DNA of 64,000 nucleotides. Origin: Trichococcus pasteurii (lineage in GTDB: Bacteria; Bacillota; Bacilli; Lactobacillales; Aerococcaceae). The translations under genes and the position numbers were made by a program. How positions within the stretch are numbered: position 1 is the stretch's first letter; each line of letters begins with the position of its first letter. Location: contig NZ_FONM01000007.1 of NCBI RefSeq assembly GCF_900112935.1, forward strand, positions 1 to 64,000, written 5' to 3'. Below the pieces are notes generated by a model that was not told the DNA's origin, searched no databases, and saw only the letters and a program-made list of their open reading frames with translations. This document shows, in pieces, positions 23,352 to 32,364 of the stretch.

Positions 23352-24872
23352 ATGGGAATCAAGCATCTCCGGGAGGACGAAAAAGGCAGTGGCCTGGTTT
23401 TGACATTAATGGTGCTTCTTGTGCTGTCTGTACTTGGTGTTTCAATCGGAGCACTCACACTCGGCAGCTATCGCCTGAGTGATGCCAACCGCGATGATAC
23501 ATCAGCTTATTATGTGGCAGAGGCAGGAGCTGTTGCAGCTTATGAAGAGATTCAGAGTGAAGTGTTGGGCGCTTATGAAAGTGATGCAACAGAGAGCTCC
23601 TTCTATGATCATGTGTCGACAATTGTAACCTCAAAAAATGGACAGTCCTCTGTTGATTTCGGGGAACAGTTCGGTAGCGACCCTACTGCCAAAATCACCA
23701 CAGCGAAAAACGACTCAAAAAACTACACCCTCACTTCCATTGGAGAAGTGGATGGGAAAAAAAGAACCGTCACCAAACAATTCACTGTGACCTGGGTCAA
23801 TAAAAATACCGGGGGCGGCGGTGGGTTACCGACACTCCCTGCCAATGCGGCTTTGCTGTCTCAAGGAAAGATTAAAATTTCCGGTGGTACCATACAAGGT
23901 GATATATATACTAACTCTACACAAAATGGCGGATTCACAATAGATGGCTGGCCCAATTTGAAGTCAAACACGCTATTTTACTCCAATACGATTTCAGCCG
24001 AGCGGTTGCTAAAGTATCCGAAAGATTATGTTAATTTCCCCAAATTGGTAGCTAAAGGCAACGCATGGGATAGCAATAGCTATTTTCAGGATTATACAAG
24101 TGTATTGAAGAATGCGACGATACTTAGTGAAAACACTGCAGGTTTTAAAAAATTACCTGACAAAACTATCGAATATGATAAATGGAACGCGTACAAGCTT
24201 CTTGATAATGGAAATCTTTTCCTGAATAATTGGATGCTTGATACCTACAAGCTTGATGTTTCAGACAACATTTCATTCAACGATATAATAGTTGGGTCGG
24301 GAAAAACGTTGACGATTGATCCAATGGGTGGGAATCATACCATTTTGGTAGATGATTTATCGGTCATGTCAGGGTCACTCAATATCGTTGGAGAAGGCAC
24401 AATCACAATGGTTGTAACGGGTAAAATGGCATTCAATCATACATCATACATCAATAATCCCGGAACGAGTGATCAGCTCGTGTTTATATATAAGGGCCCT
24501 ACGCCCAATTTTAATGACATTACAAAGATGAATGCCCACGTGATAGTCTTGGGAAATAAGGGGCCTCTCAATATAAACGGTTCGACTATAAATGGCGTAG
24601 TTTTTACGGATAATCAGAATGTCAATCATACAGGGTATAACGGACAAGGTTCATCCAATATGATGCTTATTGCACCAAATGGGAATGTAACCTTATCGAA
24701 TGCTGCCATAAATGGTACAGTCATCGCGGAAAAATTTGAAATGGCGAACGATGGTGCGAGCCTCAAATATGCGGCCATCAACACAACTGGCTTTCCGTTC
24801 GGATCTACGGCGCCTGCTGCTGATCCGGAGCCGGAAGCTATCATCAGCTCAGAGCCAATCATAGAAAACTAG
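23352..24872 (+). CDS. PilX-like pilus protein with large C-terminal repeat domain
   Basis: A 506-residue protein. Residues ~1-60 resemble the PilX N-terminal region (KGSGLVLTLMVLLVLSVLGVSIG, then AYYVAEAGAVAAYEE), with a single hydrophobic segment and no Glu +5. A Gly-rich linker (GGGGGLP, ~158) leads to a ~340-residue domain with repeated beta-type segments such as ISGGTIQGDIYTNS, LNINGSTINGVVFTDN and LSNAAINGTVIAEK, like a right-handed parallel beta-helix. This could be an adhesive or tip domain; its repeats of Asn, Gly and Ile fit that fold. ATG 23352 is better placed after AAGGTGAG than GTG 23343. Confidence 0.8.
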   Translation: MGIKHLREDEKGSGLVLTLMVLLVLSVLGVSIGALTLGSYRLSDANRDDTSAYYVAEAGAVAAYEEIQSEVLGAYESDATESSFYDHVSTIVTSKNGQSSVDFGEQFGSDPTAKITTAKNDSKNYTLTSIGEVDGKKRTVTKQFTVTWVNKNTGGGGGLPTLPANAALLSQGKIKISGGTIQGDIYTNSTQNGGFTIDGWPNLKSNTLFYSNTISAERLLKYPKDYVNFPKLVAKGNAWDSNSYFQDYTSVLKNATILSENTAGFKKLPDKTIEYDKWNAYKLLDNGNLFLNNWMLDTYKLDVSDNISFNDIIVGSGKTLTIDPMGGNHTILVDDLSVMSGSLNIVGEGTITMVVTGKMAFNHTSYINNPGTSDQLVFIYKGPTPNFNDITKMNAHVIVLGNKGPLNINGSTINGVVFTDNQNVNHTGYNGQGSSNMMLIAPNGNVTLSNAAINGTVIAEKFEMANDGASLKYAAINTTGFPFGSTAPAADPEPEAIISSEPIIEN

Positions 24873-24889
24873 CAGAAAGGTGGGATAGC

Positions 24890-26515
24890 GTGGCGGATTT
24901 TAAGAAGAAAAAATTAGGGGATTTATTGAAAGAAGCGGGTCTCATAACGGAACTGCAGATTGTGGAAGCACTCAGCATGAAAAAGCAGGACGGAAAACTA
25001 GGGGATCTGTTGGTTGATCAAGGGTACATCACCGAGAAACAACTGCTGGATGCACTGGAAATCCAATTGAAACTAGAAAGTGTGTCCTTGTACCAATATC
25101 CGATTGATATGTCTGTAGTGGAGCTGATATCAAAAGATTTTGCACGGTCGAAATTATTGCTCCCGATCAAAAAAGAGCATAACCGCTTGATTGTGGCAAT
25201 GAATGATCCCTTGGACTTTTATGCCATTGAGGAGCTGGAATTTTCCACTGGCTATGCCGTCAGACCGGTGATAGCGACACGGGATGACTTGCTGCAGACA
25301 ATCAACCGCTTATACGACTCAAAAGAAGTGAGTATTGAGTACGTTGAGGGGGAAGATGCTCCAGCAGTAAGGATCTTCAATCAACTGCTGGAAACAGGCG
25401 TATCGCTGCGGGCATCTGATATTCATCTGGATCAGACCGAACGTCAAGTATCCGTCCGCTATCGCGTGGATGGCCTGCTCCGGAATGAACGTCCTTTGCC
25501 GAAAACCTTGATGAACGCTTTGGTTGCTCGGATCAAAATCATAGCGGGACTGAACGTTACGGAGACACGTCTGCCCCAGGACGGGCGTATCAGCACAACC
25601 GTTTTGGGTAAACGGGTGAATTTGCGTGTAGCTACCTTGCCGACCGTTTTTGGTGAAAAAATTGTCTTGCGGGTATTGGATATGTCCAATATGTTCAGAA
25701 AAGTGGAGGATATCGGCCTGGAGGGTGATATTTTAGCCGATTATCGGGAATTGATTGCCCAACCTTCGGGATTGATCTTGTTGACAGGTCCGACAGGTTC
25801 AGGAAAAACGTCTACGCTGTACGGTTCCATCAATGAATTGAACCATCCAGAAAGTAATATCATCACGATCGAAGACCCGGTTGAGTATCAACTCGAGGGC
25901 ATCAACCAAGTCCAAGTCAATGCCCAGATCGGACTGACCTTCGCGACCGGATTGCGTTCCGTCTTGCGTCAAGATCCAAATATCATCATGGTGGGGGAAA
26001 TCCGCGATAAAGAAACGGCTGAGAACAGTGTGCGTGCGGCTCTGACGGGTCACTTGGTGTTCAGCACGCTGCATACCAACAGCGCCATTGAGGCCATTCC
26101 CCGCTTGCTCGATATGGGGATTGAACCCTACTTGATTGTATCTGCCTTGAGTGGTGTCGTAGCGCAACGGCTCGTCAAAACCATCTGTAAAGATTGTGCC
26201 GACACCAGAGAGGCAACGCCGGTCGAACGGGAAATATTTGAGCGGCGCAACCAGACAATCGACACGATCACCTTCGGCAGAGGCTGTGATGTTTGCCGTC
26301 ATACCGGATACCGTGGGCGGATGGCCATCCATGAATTGATTGTGATCACGGAAGAAATAAGGCAGCTGATGATGAATCAGGCGTCCATCCAGGAAATCAA
26401 GCAACATATCAAGCAGCAAGGTATCCGCTTTTTGGTTGACGATGGCTTGATAAAAGTGAAAGCGGGCAAGACCACATTGGAAGAGGTGTTGCGGGTTGCT
26501 TCAATCAATGAATAA
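24890..26515 (+). CDS. pilB: PilB type IV pilus assembly ATPase with MshEN domain
   Basis: A 541-residue hexameric ATPase that powers pilus extension at the inner membrane face. Walker A is GPTGSGKTSTLYGS, with the Asp box and Walker B seen as EDPVEYQLEG and IMVGEIRDKETAE. Four Cys (CKDC and CDVC) form the zinc site of the GspE/PilB family. The N-terminus holds two tandem 24-residue motifs, starting KLGDLLKEAGLITE and KLGDLLVDQGYITE, that match the MshEN consensus; MshEN domains bind c-di-GMP. The start is GTG. It follows the PilX-like gene by 17 bases, in the same operon. Confidence 0.93.
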   Translation: MADFKKKKLGDLLKEAGLITELQIVEALSMKKQDGKLGDLLVDQGYITEKQLLDALEIQLKLESVSLYQYPIDMSVVELISKDFARSKLLLPIKKEHNRLIVAMNDPLDFYAIEELEFSTGYAVRPVIATRDDLLQTINRLYDSKEVSIEYVEGEDAPAVRIFNQLLETGVSLRASDIHLDQTERQVSVRYRVDGLLRNERPLPKTLMNALVARIKIIAGLNVTETRLPQDGRISTTVLGKRVNLRVATLPTVFGEKIVLRVLDMSNMFRKVEDIGLEGDILADYRELIAQPSGLILLTGPTGSGKTSTLYGSINELNHPESNIITIEDPVEYQLEGINQVQVNAQIGLTFATGLRSVLRQDPNIIMVGEIRDKETAENSVRAALTGHLVFSTLHTNSAIEAIPRLLDMGIEPYLIVSALSGVVAQRLVKTICKDCADTREATPVEREIFERRNQTIDTITFGRGCDVCRHTGYRGRMAIHELIVITEEIRQLMMNQASIQEIKQHIKQQGIRFLVDDGLIKVKAGKTTLEEVLRVASINE

Positions 26516-26528
26516 GAGGGCGGAAATA

Positions 26529-27545
26529 ATGGAACAAGTCGATACGATATTGACAGCCGCCTATGAAAAAAATGCCTCTGATGTCCATCTTGTCGTAGGT
26601 TCTGCACCGGTCTTCCGGGTGGATGGAAAGCTGATTCCCCAAAAACAAGCTCCCCTCACGCCTCAGGATACGGAACAGTTTGCGAAAACTATCCTGAGCG
26701 AGGACATGTGGGAGACGCTGGAACAGAAACGGGAAATTGATTTTTCTTATGGCATCCCTGACATTGCCCGATTCCGGGTGAATGCGTTCTATCAACGCAG
26801 TGCGCTTTCGCTTGCTTTCCGGATCATTTCCAAAGAAATTCCCAGTGTGGAAAGCCTAGGCCTTCCCGCCATCGCGAAAAAATTGGTTCAACAACCACAC
26901 GGACTTTTTTTAGTGACGGGTCCAACTGGCAGCGGGAAAAGCACCTCTTTGGCGGCACTGATCGATTATGTGAACGAAACGATGAACCGACACATCATTA
27001 CCTTGGAAGACCCCATCGAATACTTGCATATGCATAAGCAATCTCTTATTGAACAGAGGGAAGTCGGATTCGATACCTTATCATTCAAAGAAGGTCTGCG
27101 TGCAAGTCTGCGCCAAGATCCCGATGTCATTCTGGTGGGGGAGTTGCGTGATATGGATACCATCTCCACGGCCATCACGGCATCAGAAACGGGGCATTTG
27201 GTTTTGGGGACGTTGCACACCTCGGATGCAGCCGGCAGCATTGAACGGATGATTGATGTTTTCCCAGCAGGGCAAAGGGATCAGATCCGTTTGATGTTGG
27301 CGAATGTGCTCTTGGGCATCTTGTCGCAGCGACTACTGCCGACCAAGAAGTCTGACGGTCGCGTGGCAGCAACCGAAATGTTGGTCAACAATCCAGCAAT
27401 CAAGAATTTGATCCGGGCTGAAAAAATGCATCAAATCCCCAATGTGCTGCAGACATCCCTTGATCAAGGGATGCACACCATGGAGATGAGCATCAAGCGG
27501 CTCGTCGAAGAAGAAATAATCAGCCGGTCGCATCTATTAATATAG
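26529..27545 (+). CDS. pilT: PilT retraction ATPase
   Basis: A 338-residue ATPase that disassembles the pilus and drives twitching. Walker A is VTGPTGSGKSTSLAAL, with LEDPIEYLH and ILVGELRDMDTI as the acidic boxes and HTSDAAGSIERMIDVFP as the PilT-type His/Arg segment. It starts at ATG 26529 after GAGGG; an earlier TTG frame start overlaps pilB and has no ribosome site. A PilT beside PilB separates this locus from a competence pseudopilus system, which lacks PilT. Confidence 0.93.
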   Translation: MEQVDTILTAAYEKNASDVHLVVGSAPVFRVDGKLIPQKQAPLTPQDTEQFAKTILSEDMWETLEQKREIDFSYGIPDIARFRVNAFYQRSALSLAFRIISKEIPSVESLGLPAIAKKLVQQPHGLFLVTGPTGSGKSTSLAALIDYVNETMNRHIITLEDPIEYLHMHKQSLIEQREVGFDTLSFKEGLRASLRQDPDVILVGELRDMDTISTAITASETGHLVLGTLHTSDAAGSIERMIDVFPAGQRDQIRLMLANVLLGILSQRLLPTKKSDGRVAATEMLVNNPAIKNLIRAEKMHQIPNVLQTSLDQGMHTMEMSIKRLVEEEIISRSHLLI

Positions 27546-27584
27546 TAGAAGAAAAAAATCGTTGAATAAGGAAGGAGGGTAAGG

Positions 27585-28790
27585 ATGGCCGTTTTTGCCT
27601 ACAAAGCCAAAACTAGAGATGGAAAACTGATGAAGGGGAAAATAGAGGGCACTAATAAAAAAGAAGCCCTGAATGAACTCAGACATATGGACCTGATCGT
27701 CTTTGAAGTGGATGCGCTGAACGCTGTCTTGAACAAGGACATCAATTTTCGTACCTCTTTGAAATCAAAGGATTTTATTGTATTTCTGAGACAGTTTTCC
27801 TCTTTGATGAACGCAGGCATTTTACTTGTGGATGCGTTGGATCTCCTTGCCGCCCAATCGACAAGCTTAGCACTCAAAGAAGCATTGGAGGAATTATCGG
27901 AGGAAATACGCGAAGGCGTGGCCTTGTCTGAAGCGATGGCCAAAAAGCCGAAATTGTTTCCTGACTTATTGATTCATATGATCCACTCAGCCGAGGTAAG
28001 CGGGCGTTTGGAGGAAGTGCTCCAACAAATGGCCGACTACTATGAAAAGCAGCACCGTATCAAACAAAAAATTTCGACAGCCATGACCTATCCGCTTGTG
28101 GTATCGGTATTGGCCTTCCTCATCACAGCCTTTCTGTTGGTGTTCATCGTGCCGATATTCGGGGATATGTTTGCCTCCATGGGCAGTGAATTACCTGCAA
28201 TCACCCGAATGGTCCTGACATTGAGCGGCTTGCTTCAGTATTACTGGTGGATGGTGCTCTTGTTGATGGGCTTGCTCGCGGCAGTCATCATTCAGCTTGG
28301 GAAAAAAGAGCAAGTCGCTTACGTGTTCGATGTGCTGCAGCTGAAGGTCCCTATTTTGGGGATGTTCATCCAGAAAACGCTGTTGGCGCGGATGACGCAG
28401 ACACTGAGTTCTTTGATCAACAGTTCGGTCCCGATTCTGCAGGCCATCGAAGTTACCAGTAAAGTAGTGGGAAATCGTGTGGTTGAAAATGTGCTGTTGC
28501 AGGCGCAAAAAGATGTCGAGCAAGGCGAATCGCTGGCGAAGCCGATGGTCGATCATTGGTTTTTCCCGCCGTTGATCATTCAGATGATCCAAGTCGGGGA
28601 ATCGAGCGGGGAGTTGGATGAGATGCTGAAAAAAGTTTCGGAAATCTACGATCAGGAAGTGCAGGAGGCGTCCGATAAAATGCAAGCATTGATCGAACCT
28701 ATTATGATTATTTTCCTTTCAGGAGTCGTAGGTGTCATCGTACTTTCCATCGTTGTACCGATGTTCAGCATGTTTGAAACTTTTGGATAA
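27585..28790 (+). CDS. pilC: PilC inner-membrane platform protein
   Basis: A 401-residue polytopic protein of the GspF/PilC family: two repeats of the T2SF domain (~75-195 and ~280-395), each ending in membrane segments (VVSVLAFLITAFLLVFIV, WWMVLLLMGLLAAVII, LIEPIMIIFLSGVVGVIVLSIV). It forms the platform on which PilB and PilT act. GGAAGGAGGG lies before the ATG. It is followed by a gap with a promoter and a weak terminator-like hairpin before the major pilin. Confidence 0.93.
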   Translation: MAVFAYKAKTRDGKLMKGKIEGTNKKEALNELRHMDLIVFEVDALNAVLNKDINFRTSLKSKDFIVFLRQFSSLMNAGILLVDALDLLAAQSTSLALKEALEELSEEIREGVALSEAMAKKPKLFPDLLIHMIHSAEVSGRLEEVLQQMADYYEKQHRIKQKISTAMTYPLVVSVLAFLITAFLLVFIVPIFGDMFASMGSELPAITRMVLTLSGLLQYYWWMVLLLMGLLAAVIIQLGKKEQVAYVFDVLQLKVPILGMFIQKTLLARMTQTLSSLINSSVPILQAIEVTSKVVGNRVVENVLLQAQKDVEQGESLAKPMVDHWFFPPLIIQMIQVGESSGELDEMLKKVSEIYDQEVQEASDKMQALIEPIMIIFLSGVVGVIVLSIVVPMFSMFETFG

Positions 28791-28806
28791 TTTAGAGCTG
28801 AATATA

Positions 28807-28835
28807 TTGCATGTGCAAAATAATTGTTGTATGAT
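28807..28835 (+). promoter_or_regulatory. Likely promoter of the major pilin gene
   Basis: TTGCAT (28807-28812) and TATGAT (28830-28835), 17 bases apart, with only a hairpin between them and the pilin start. A separate promoter would fit the large amount of major pilin needed. Confidence 0.6.
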
Positions 28836-28850
28836 TTGAAATAGAAATAA

Positions 28851-28881
28851 ACTTCTGTTGGTTTAAGAAGTGAGTTTTTTT
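28851..28881 (+). terminator. Weak terminator or attenuator in the pilin leader
   Basis: ACTTCT pairs with AGAAGT around a 9-base loop, then GAG and a run of seven T residues. It lies downstream of the pilin promoter and upstream of the start codon, so it could attenuate transcription from that promoter, or end read-through from pilC. Confidence 0.5.
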
Positions 28882-28929
28882 AATAAACAAACAGTAACAA
28901 AAATAGAATAAAAAACGGAGGAAAAGAAT

Positions 28930-29259
28930 ATGAGAAATAAAATCAAACAGTTGTTGAAAAAAGAAGGCGGGTTCACATTAGTTGAATTACTAGGGGTTAT
29001 TGTAATCTTGGGACTTATCGTGGGTATTTCAATTCCTTTGATTGGGAATGTGATAGATGGTGCTGAAGAAGATACAATAGATGCTCAAAAAGAGTTAGTT
29101 ATGGATGCTGCTCAAATGTATGAACTACAAGGAGGAACATTACCTGTAGATACTGATAAATTAATTACAGATGGATTTCTTGAAGAACAAGAAGATGATG
29201 CACCAGTTTATACGGTCACAAAAACTGGTAAACAATACGAAATAGCCGCTAAAAAATAG
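28930..29259 (+). CDS. Type IV major pilin precursor
   Basis: A 109-residue prepilin: a basic leader (MRNKIKQLLKKEGG), then the mature N-terminus FTLVELLGVIVILGLIVG with Phe +1 and Glu +5. The mature part of about 95 residues is small. It has a ComGC/GspG-like outline with a short acidic C-terminal domain and no Cys pair. As the smallest pilin with its own promoter, and a strong CGGAGGAAAAG ribosome site, it is the most likely main subunit. Confidence 0.88.
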   Translation: MRNKIKQLLKKEGGFTLVELLGVIVILGLIVGISIPLIGNVIDGAEEDTIDAQKELVMDAAQMYELQGGTLPVDTDKLITDGFLEEQEDDAPVYTVTKTGKQYEIAAKK

Positions 29260-29327
29260 CACCTTAAGTAAGTGGGAACAGAGGGATCTAACTAACACAT
29301 AAAAAATCAACACCCATTCAAATATGT

Positions 29328-29354
29328 AGAAAGACTCCTTCGTGGAGTCTTTCT
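29328..29354 (+). terminator. Hairpin between the major pilin and the peptidase gene
   Basis: AGAAAGACTCC pairs with GGAGTCTTTCT around a TTCGT loop, followed by a weak T-rich tail. It may partly stop transcription, so that the peptidase gene is expressed below the pilin level, or protect the pilin mRNA 3' end. Confidence 0.65.
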
Positions 29355-29374
29355 TGCTTACTAGGAGTTTTTTC

Positions 29375-30130
29375 ATGCATACAATCGTAACCATAGTTTT
29401 TTTCATCTACGGCTTGGTATTTGGATCTTTCTTTAATGTGGTGGGGTTGCGGGTGCCGAACGGGACGTTTTTGGCTCAAACGCGTTCCTATTGCGACACG
29501 TGCCAGCGTACCTTGACTTGGAAAGAATTGATTCCTGTCTGGTCTTTTTTGCGCCAAAGAGGGAAATGCAGTCAATGCAGTGAGAAAATATCGCTTCTGT
29601 ACCCAATCATGGAGCTGGCGACCGGGATCCTGGCGGCCATTTCTTTCTATCGCTATGGTTGGAATGAACAAACGTTTCTGGGCTTGCTGCTGATTGCGCT
29701 CATCATTCCGATCACGGTATCGGATTTGGCCTACAGGAAAATCCCAAATAAGTTACTTTTGTTTTTCACGCCATTTTTTGTGGGTCTGCGCATCCTGTAC
29801 CCGCAGCCTTCTCTATGGGAGTCCTTAATGGGAGCCGGTCTGGCGTTTGGTTTAGTGTTTGTGATTATCCTCGTATCTAATGGAGGCATGGGTGCAGGTG
29901 ATCTGAAATACTTCACTTTATTGGGCTTTATTTTCGGACCTTATCATTTTTTGTTGCTTTTCTTTTTGGCCACGCTTTACGGAGCAATCACTGGGATGAT
30001 CATCATGAAGCTAAAAGGCGGCGATCGAAAAATGACCATTCCGTTTGGTCCCTATATCAGTCTGGCTGCAGTAACTGTTTTTTATTATGGAGAAACGATC
30101 ATTCAGTGGTATCTTTCACTCCTTAGCTGA
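29375..30130 (+). CDS. pilD: Prepilin peptidase (PilD)
   Basis: A 251-residue polytopic aspartic protease that cleaves prepilins after Gly and N-methylates the new N-terminus. It has the N-terminal cytoplasmic domain with two Cys pairs (CDTC and CSQC) and the two catalytic Asp motifs VSDLAYRKIPN and GGMGAGDLKY (GxGD). ATG 29375 follows AGGAG; the earlier frame start at 29342 lies in the hairpin. It serves the three prepilins in this operon. Confidence 0.93.
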   Translation: MHTIVTIVFFIYGLVFGSFFNVVGLRVPNGTFLAQTRSYCDTCQRTLTWKELIPVWSFLRQRGKCSQCSEKISLLYPIMELATGILAAISFYRYGWNEQTFLGLLLIALIIPITVSDLAYRKIPNKLLLFFTPFFVGLRILYPQPSLWESLMGAGLAFGLVFVIILVSNGGMGAGDLKYFTLLGFIFGPYHFLLLFFLATLYGAITGMIIMKLKGGDRKMTIPFGPYISLAAVTVFYYGETIIQWYLSLLS

Positions 30131-30173
30131 GTGGGATCGCTGATTGTGTTTCGGATATGAAAGGAGGTAGGTT

Positions 30174-31196
30174 ATGTTATTTCAGAAAAAACCATTGCTT
30201 TATTTTGAATTTTTGGAAAGACGGATCCGCTATTTGGTCATGGATGCGCAATCCCGCACAGTCCTGGAACAAAACGAGATCCTGTTTGATACCGAAATCC
30301 TTCATGAAGGGAGAGTCATCAATCCTTCATTGCTTGAAAATCGCTTGAACGCATTAGTGACCGAAAAAAAATGGAAAAATGCGCAAACAGCCATCCTCTT
30401 GCCGGACGATTTTGTCATAGTGCGTGAAGAAAAAATACCGGCACAGCTGGCACCTTCAGAAATCAAGGCTTACGTCGCGCTGCATATGGGCCAGCTGATC
30501 CGTTCCCCGTTTAAGGAGACGCGTTTTCATTTTGAGTTGCTTGAAGTTGGTGATATGGAGCAGACCATTCTGCTGATGCTCTATCCGCAAGAAGTCATTT
30601 TTCAATACGAATCCTTATTGCAAAAGGTAACCTTGAATCCAGTCTCAGCGGATATTTCTTCACTGTGCCTTTACCGGACCATCCTGCAACAAAATGACTT
30701 GCAACAGAGTCCCGATAAGCATGTGATGGTGCTGCAATGGAGTCCTGTGGATCATACAATCATGGTTTTTCATCAAAACCTGCCCAAATTTTCCCGCCAT
30801 TCGCGATTGGCCCGCTTGGTTGACTTATGGGATGTGACCAAAGAAGGCGAATGGATCTGGAAGGATGATCAAGACTCTTTTGAAGAGGCAATCACGGATG
30901 TGCTGGATGTTTTGGAACGATTGCTGGAGTTTTATCGCTATTCTGTGATGAACGGCCATGGTGGAGTGACGGACATATTTTTGACGGGCGATTTTCCTTA
31001 TCTGGAAAAAGTAAGGGAGCAATTATCCCAGCGCTTTTTCCTGCCGATTCATATTCTGCAGGCCTCTGAAGAAATCAGTTCCAAATTTTTGCCGTTATAC
31101 GGGCTTGCATCGAAAGAGAAACATGCAGCCGCTCCGAAGAAGGATGCTCAGAAAAAAGTGAAGCGCACCAGAAAACAAGTACAGGAGGAAAACTAA
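30174..31196 (+). CDS. pilM: PilM-like pilus assembly protein
   Basis: A 340-residue cytosolic protein with the actin-like ATPase outline of PilM/GspL-N (start LYFEFLERRIRYLVMD; later DIFLTGDFPYLEKVREQLS). PilM binds the short N-terminus of PilN at the membrane. The sequence is divergent, and the call leans on its position: the next two genes have the size and topology of PilN and PilO. A GGAGGTAGGTT site precedes the ATG. The C-terminus is Lys-rich. Confidence 0.75.
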   Translation: MLFQKKPLLYFEFLERRIRYLVMDAQSRTVLEQNEILFDTEILHEGRVINPSLLENRLNALVTEKKWKNAQTAILLPDDFVIVREEKIPAQLAPSEIKAYVALHMGQLIRSPFKETRFHFELLEVGDMEQTILLMLYPQEVIFQYESLLQKVTLNPVSADISSLCLYRTILQQNDLQQSPDKHVMVLQWSPVDHTIMVFHQNLPKFSRHSRLARLVDLWDVTKEGEWIWKDDQDSFEEAITDVLDVLERLLEFYRYSVMNGHGGVTDIFLTGDFPYLEKVREQLSQRFFLPIHILQASEEISSKFLPLYGLASKEKHAAAPKKDAQKKVKRTRKQVQEEN

Positions 31197-31197
31197 C

Positions 31198-31737
31198 ATG
31201 TTTGAAGTCAATTTTTTTGAGAAAAAACAGAGAAACTTTCTTCCTTATGTGCTGGGCGGTGCTTTCCTTTTCCTGCTTGTTCTTGTAGGCATTTATTTCT
31301 TCTCAGCGCAAGCGTATTACACAAAAGCGGAAATGCGTGACCAGGAGTGGCTTCAAGCCGAGGAAGAACAGCTAATGGTTTCACGGCAAATGCAAGAATA
31401 CGCGCACTTGACGGAACAAGTGGCAGAAAATAAAGCCACTTTTGAAGCGAAGCAATATCCAATGTCCTACGTAACAAAAGCAATCGTTGAACAAGTTCCA
31501 AATGGGGAACAGCATGTGACCATTTTAAATAAGAATGAAACGAATCAAATCACCTTAGTTTTGGAAGGCTTGACGGTTACGGAGATTTCCGAAGTTGTCG
31601 AAAATTTCAAAGCACTGGTGTATGTCTCCGATGTTCAATTCATACGCATGGAAAATCAACTGGATGGAGCGGGTTCGACGGTTGAGCTCTGGCTGCAACT
31701 TGATGAAGCAGCTTTGAGAGAGGAGGTTCTTTCATGA
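31198..31737 (+). CDS. pilN: PilN-like pilus assembly protein
   Basis: A 179-residue bitopic membrane protein: a short cytoplasmic N-terminus starting MFEVNFFEKKQR (the PilN-type sequence that contacts PilM), one membrane segment (LPYVLGGAFLFLLVLVGIYFF), then a coiled coil (~45-80) and an extracellular alpha/beta domain. It starts one base after pilM ends and overlaps the next gene by 4 bases. It forms a bridge with PilM and the PilO-like protein. Confidence 0.8.
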   Translation: MFEVNFFEKKQRNFLPYVLGGAFLFLLVLVGIYFFSAQAYYTKAEMRDQEWLQAEEEQLMVSRQMQEYAHLTEQVAENKATFEAKQYPMSYVTKAIVEQVPNGEQHVTILNKNETNQITLVLEGLTVTEISEVVENFKALVYVSDVQFIRMENQLDGAGSTVELWLQLDEAALREEVLS

Positions 31738-32291
31738 AGCTGAAATGGAATCGCATGTCATTTGTACTGGCCTTTGTGATGGGGCTGCTGGTTCTGGCGA
31801 CTTTCATTTTCGGTCAAGTGTATTTTCTCGATCCGATTAAGGCGCAAGCTGATCTTGTAGCGCAACAGGTAAATGAACAAACGCGCTTGAAGGCCGAATA
31901 TCCACCAGAACAAACCTTGCTGGATGACTACAGGCAAAAATATGAAGAAACCTGGGGATTTTTACCTGAAGGCGAAAAGGTTAATCAACAGCTGGTCATT
32001 CTGGAACAGACCGCTGCTGAGGAGAACGTCATTGTGCAACAGATAGCACGTGTAGGTGAACCTCAACCGATCGAAGGACTTGATGAAAGTTACATGAAGA
32101 GCACTTACGCAGTTGAAATGACAAGCAACACTGCTGGCAACATGCAGAGGCTAGTCGAAAGACTCGAGGGATTAGACCGCATCTGGAATATCTATTCTTT
32201 TGGGTTTGAAAAGCTTGCCGAGGAGTCTTTCAGCGGTACATTCACTTTTGAGTTGTTTTACTATGTGGCTGGTTCCGAAGAGACGCAGTAA
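31734..32291 (+). CDS. pilO: PilO-like pilus assembly protein
   Basis: A 185-residue bitopic protein with one N-terminal membrane segment (MSFVLAFVMGLLVLATFIFG), a coiled coil (~35-90, with KAQADLVAQQVNEQTRLKAE) and a C-terminal domain (YAVEMTSNTAGNMQRLVERL) as in PilO. It overlaps the PilN-like gene by ATGA and is the last gene of the pilus operon; a terminator follows at once. Confidence 0.8.
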   Translation: MKLKWNRMSFVLAFVMGLLVLATFIFGQVYFLDPIKAQADLVAQQVNEQTRLKAEYPPEQTLLDDYRQKYEETWGFLPEGEKVNQQLVILEQTAAEENVIVQQIARVGEPQPIEGLDESYMKSTYAVEMTSNTAGNMQRLVERLEGLDRIWNIYSFGFEKLAEESFSGTFTFELFYYVAGSEETQ

Positions 32292-32304
32292 TAAAAAACG
32301 ATCC

Positions 32305-32347
32305 GCACCATCACTTAAGATTGTGATGGTGCAGATTGTTTTTTTGT
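32305..32347 (+). terminator. Terminator of the pilus operon
   Basis: GCACCATCAC pairs with GTGATGGTGC around an 8-base loop; seven T residues follow after AGATTG. Confidence 0.88.
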
Positions 32348-32364
32348 GTGAGAAAGCATGCATG

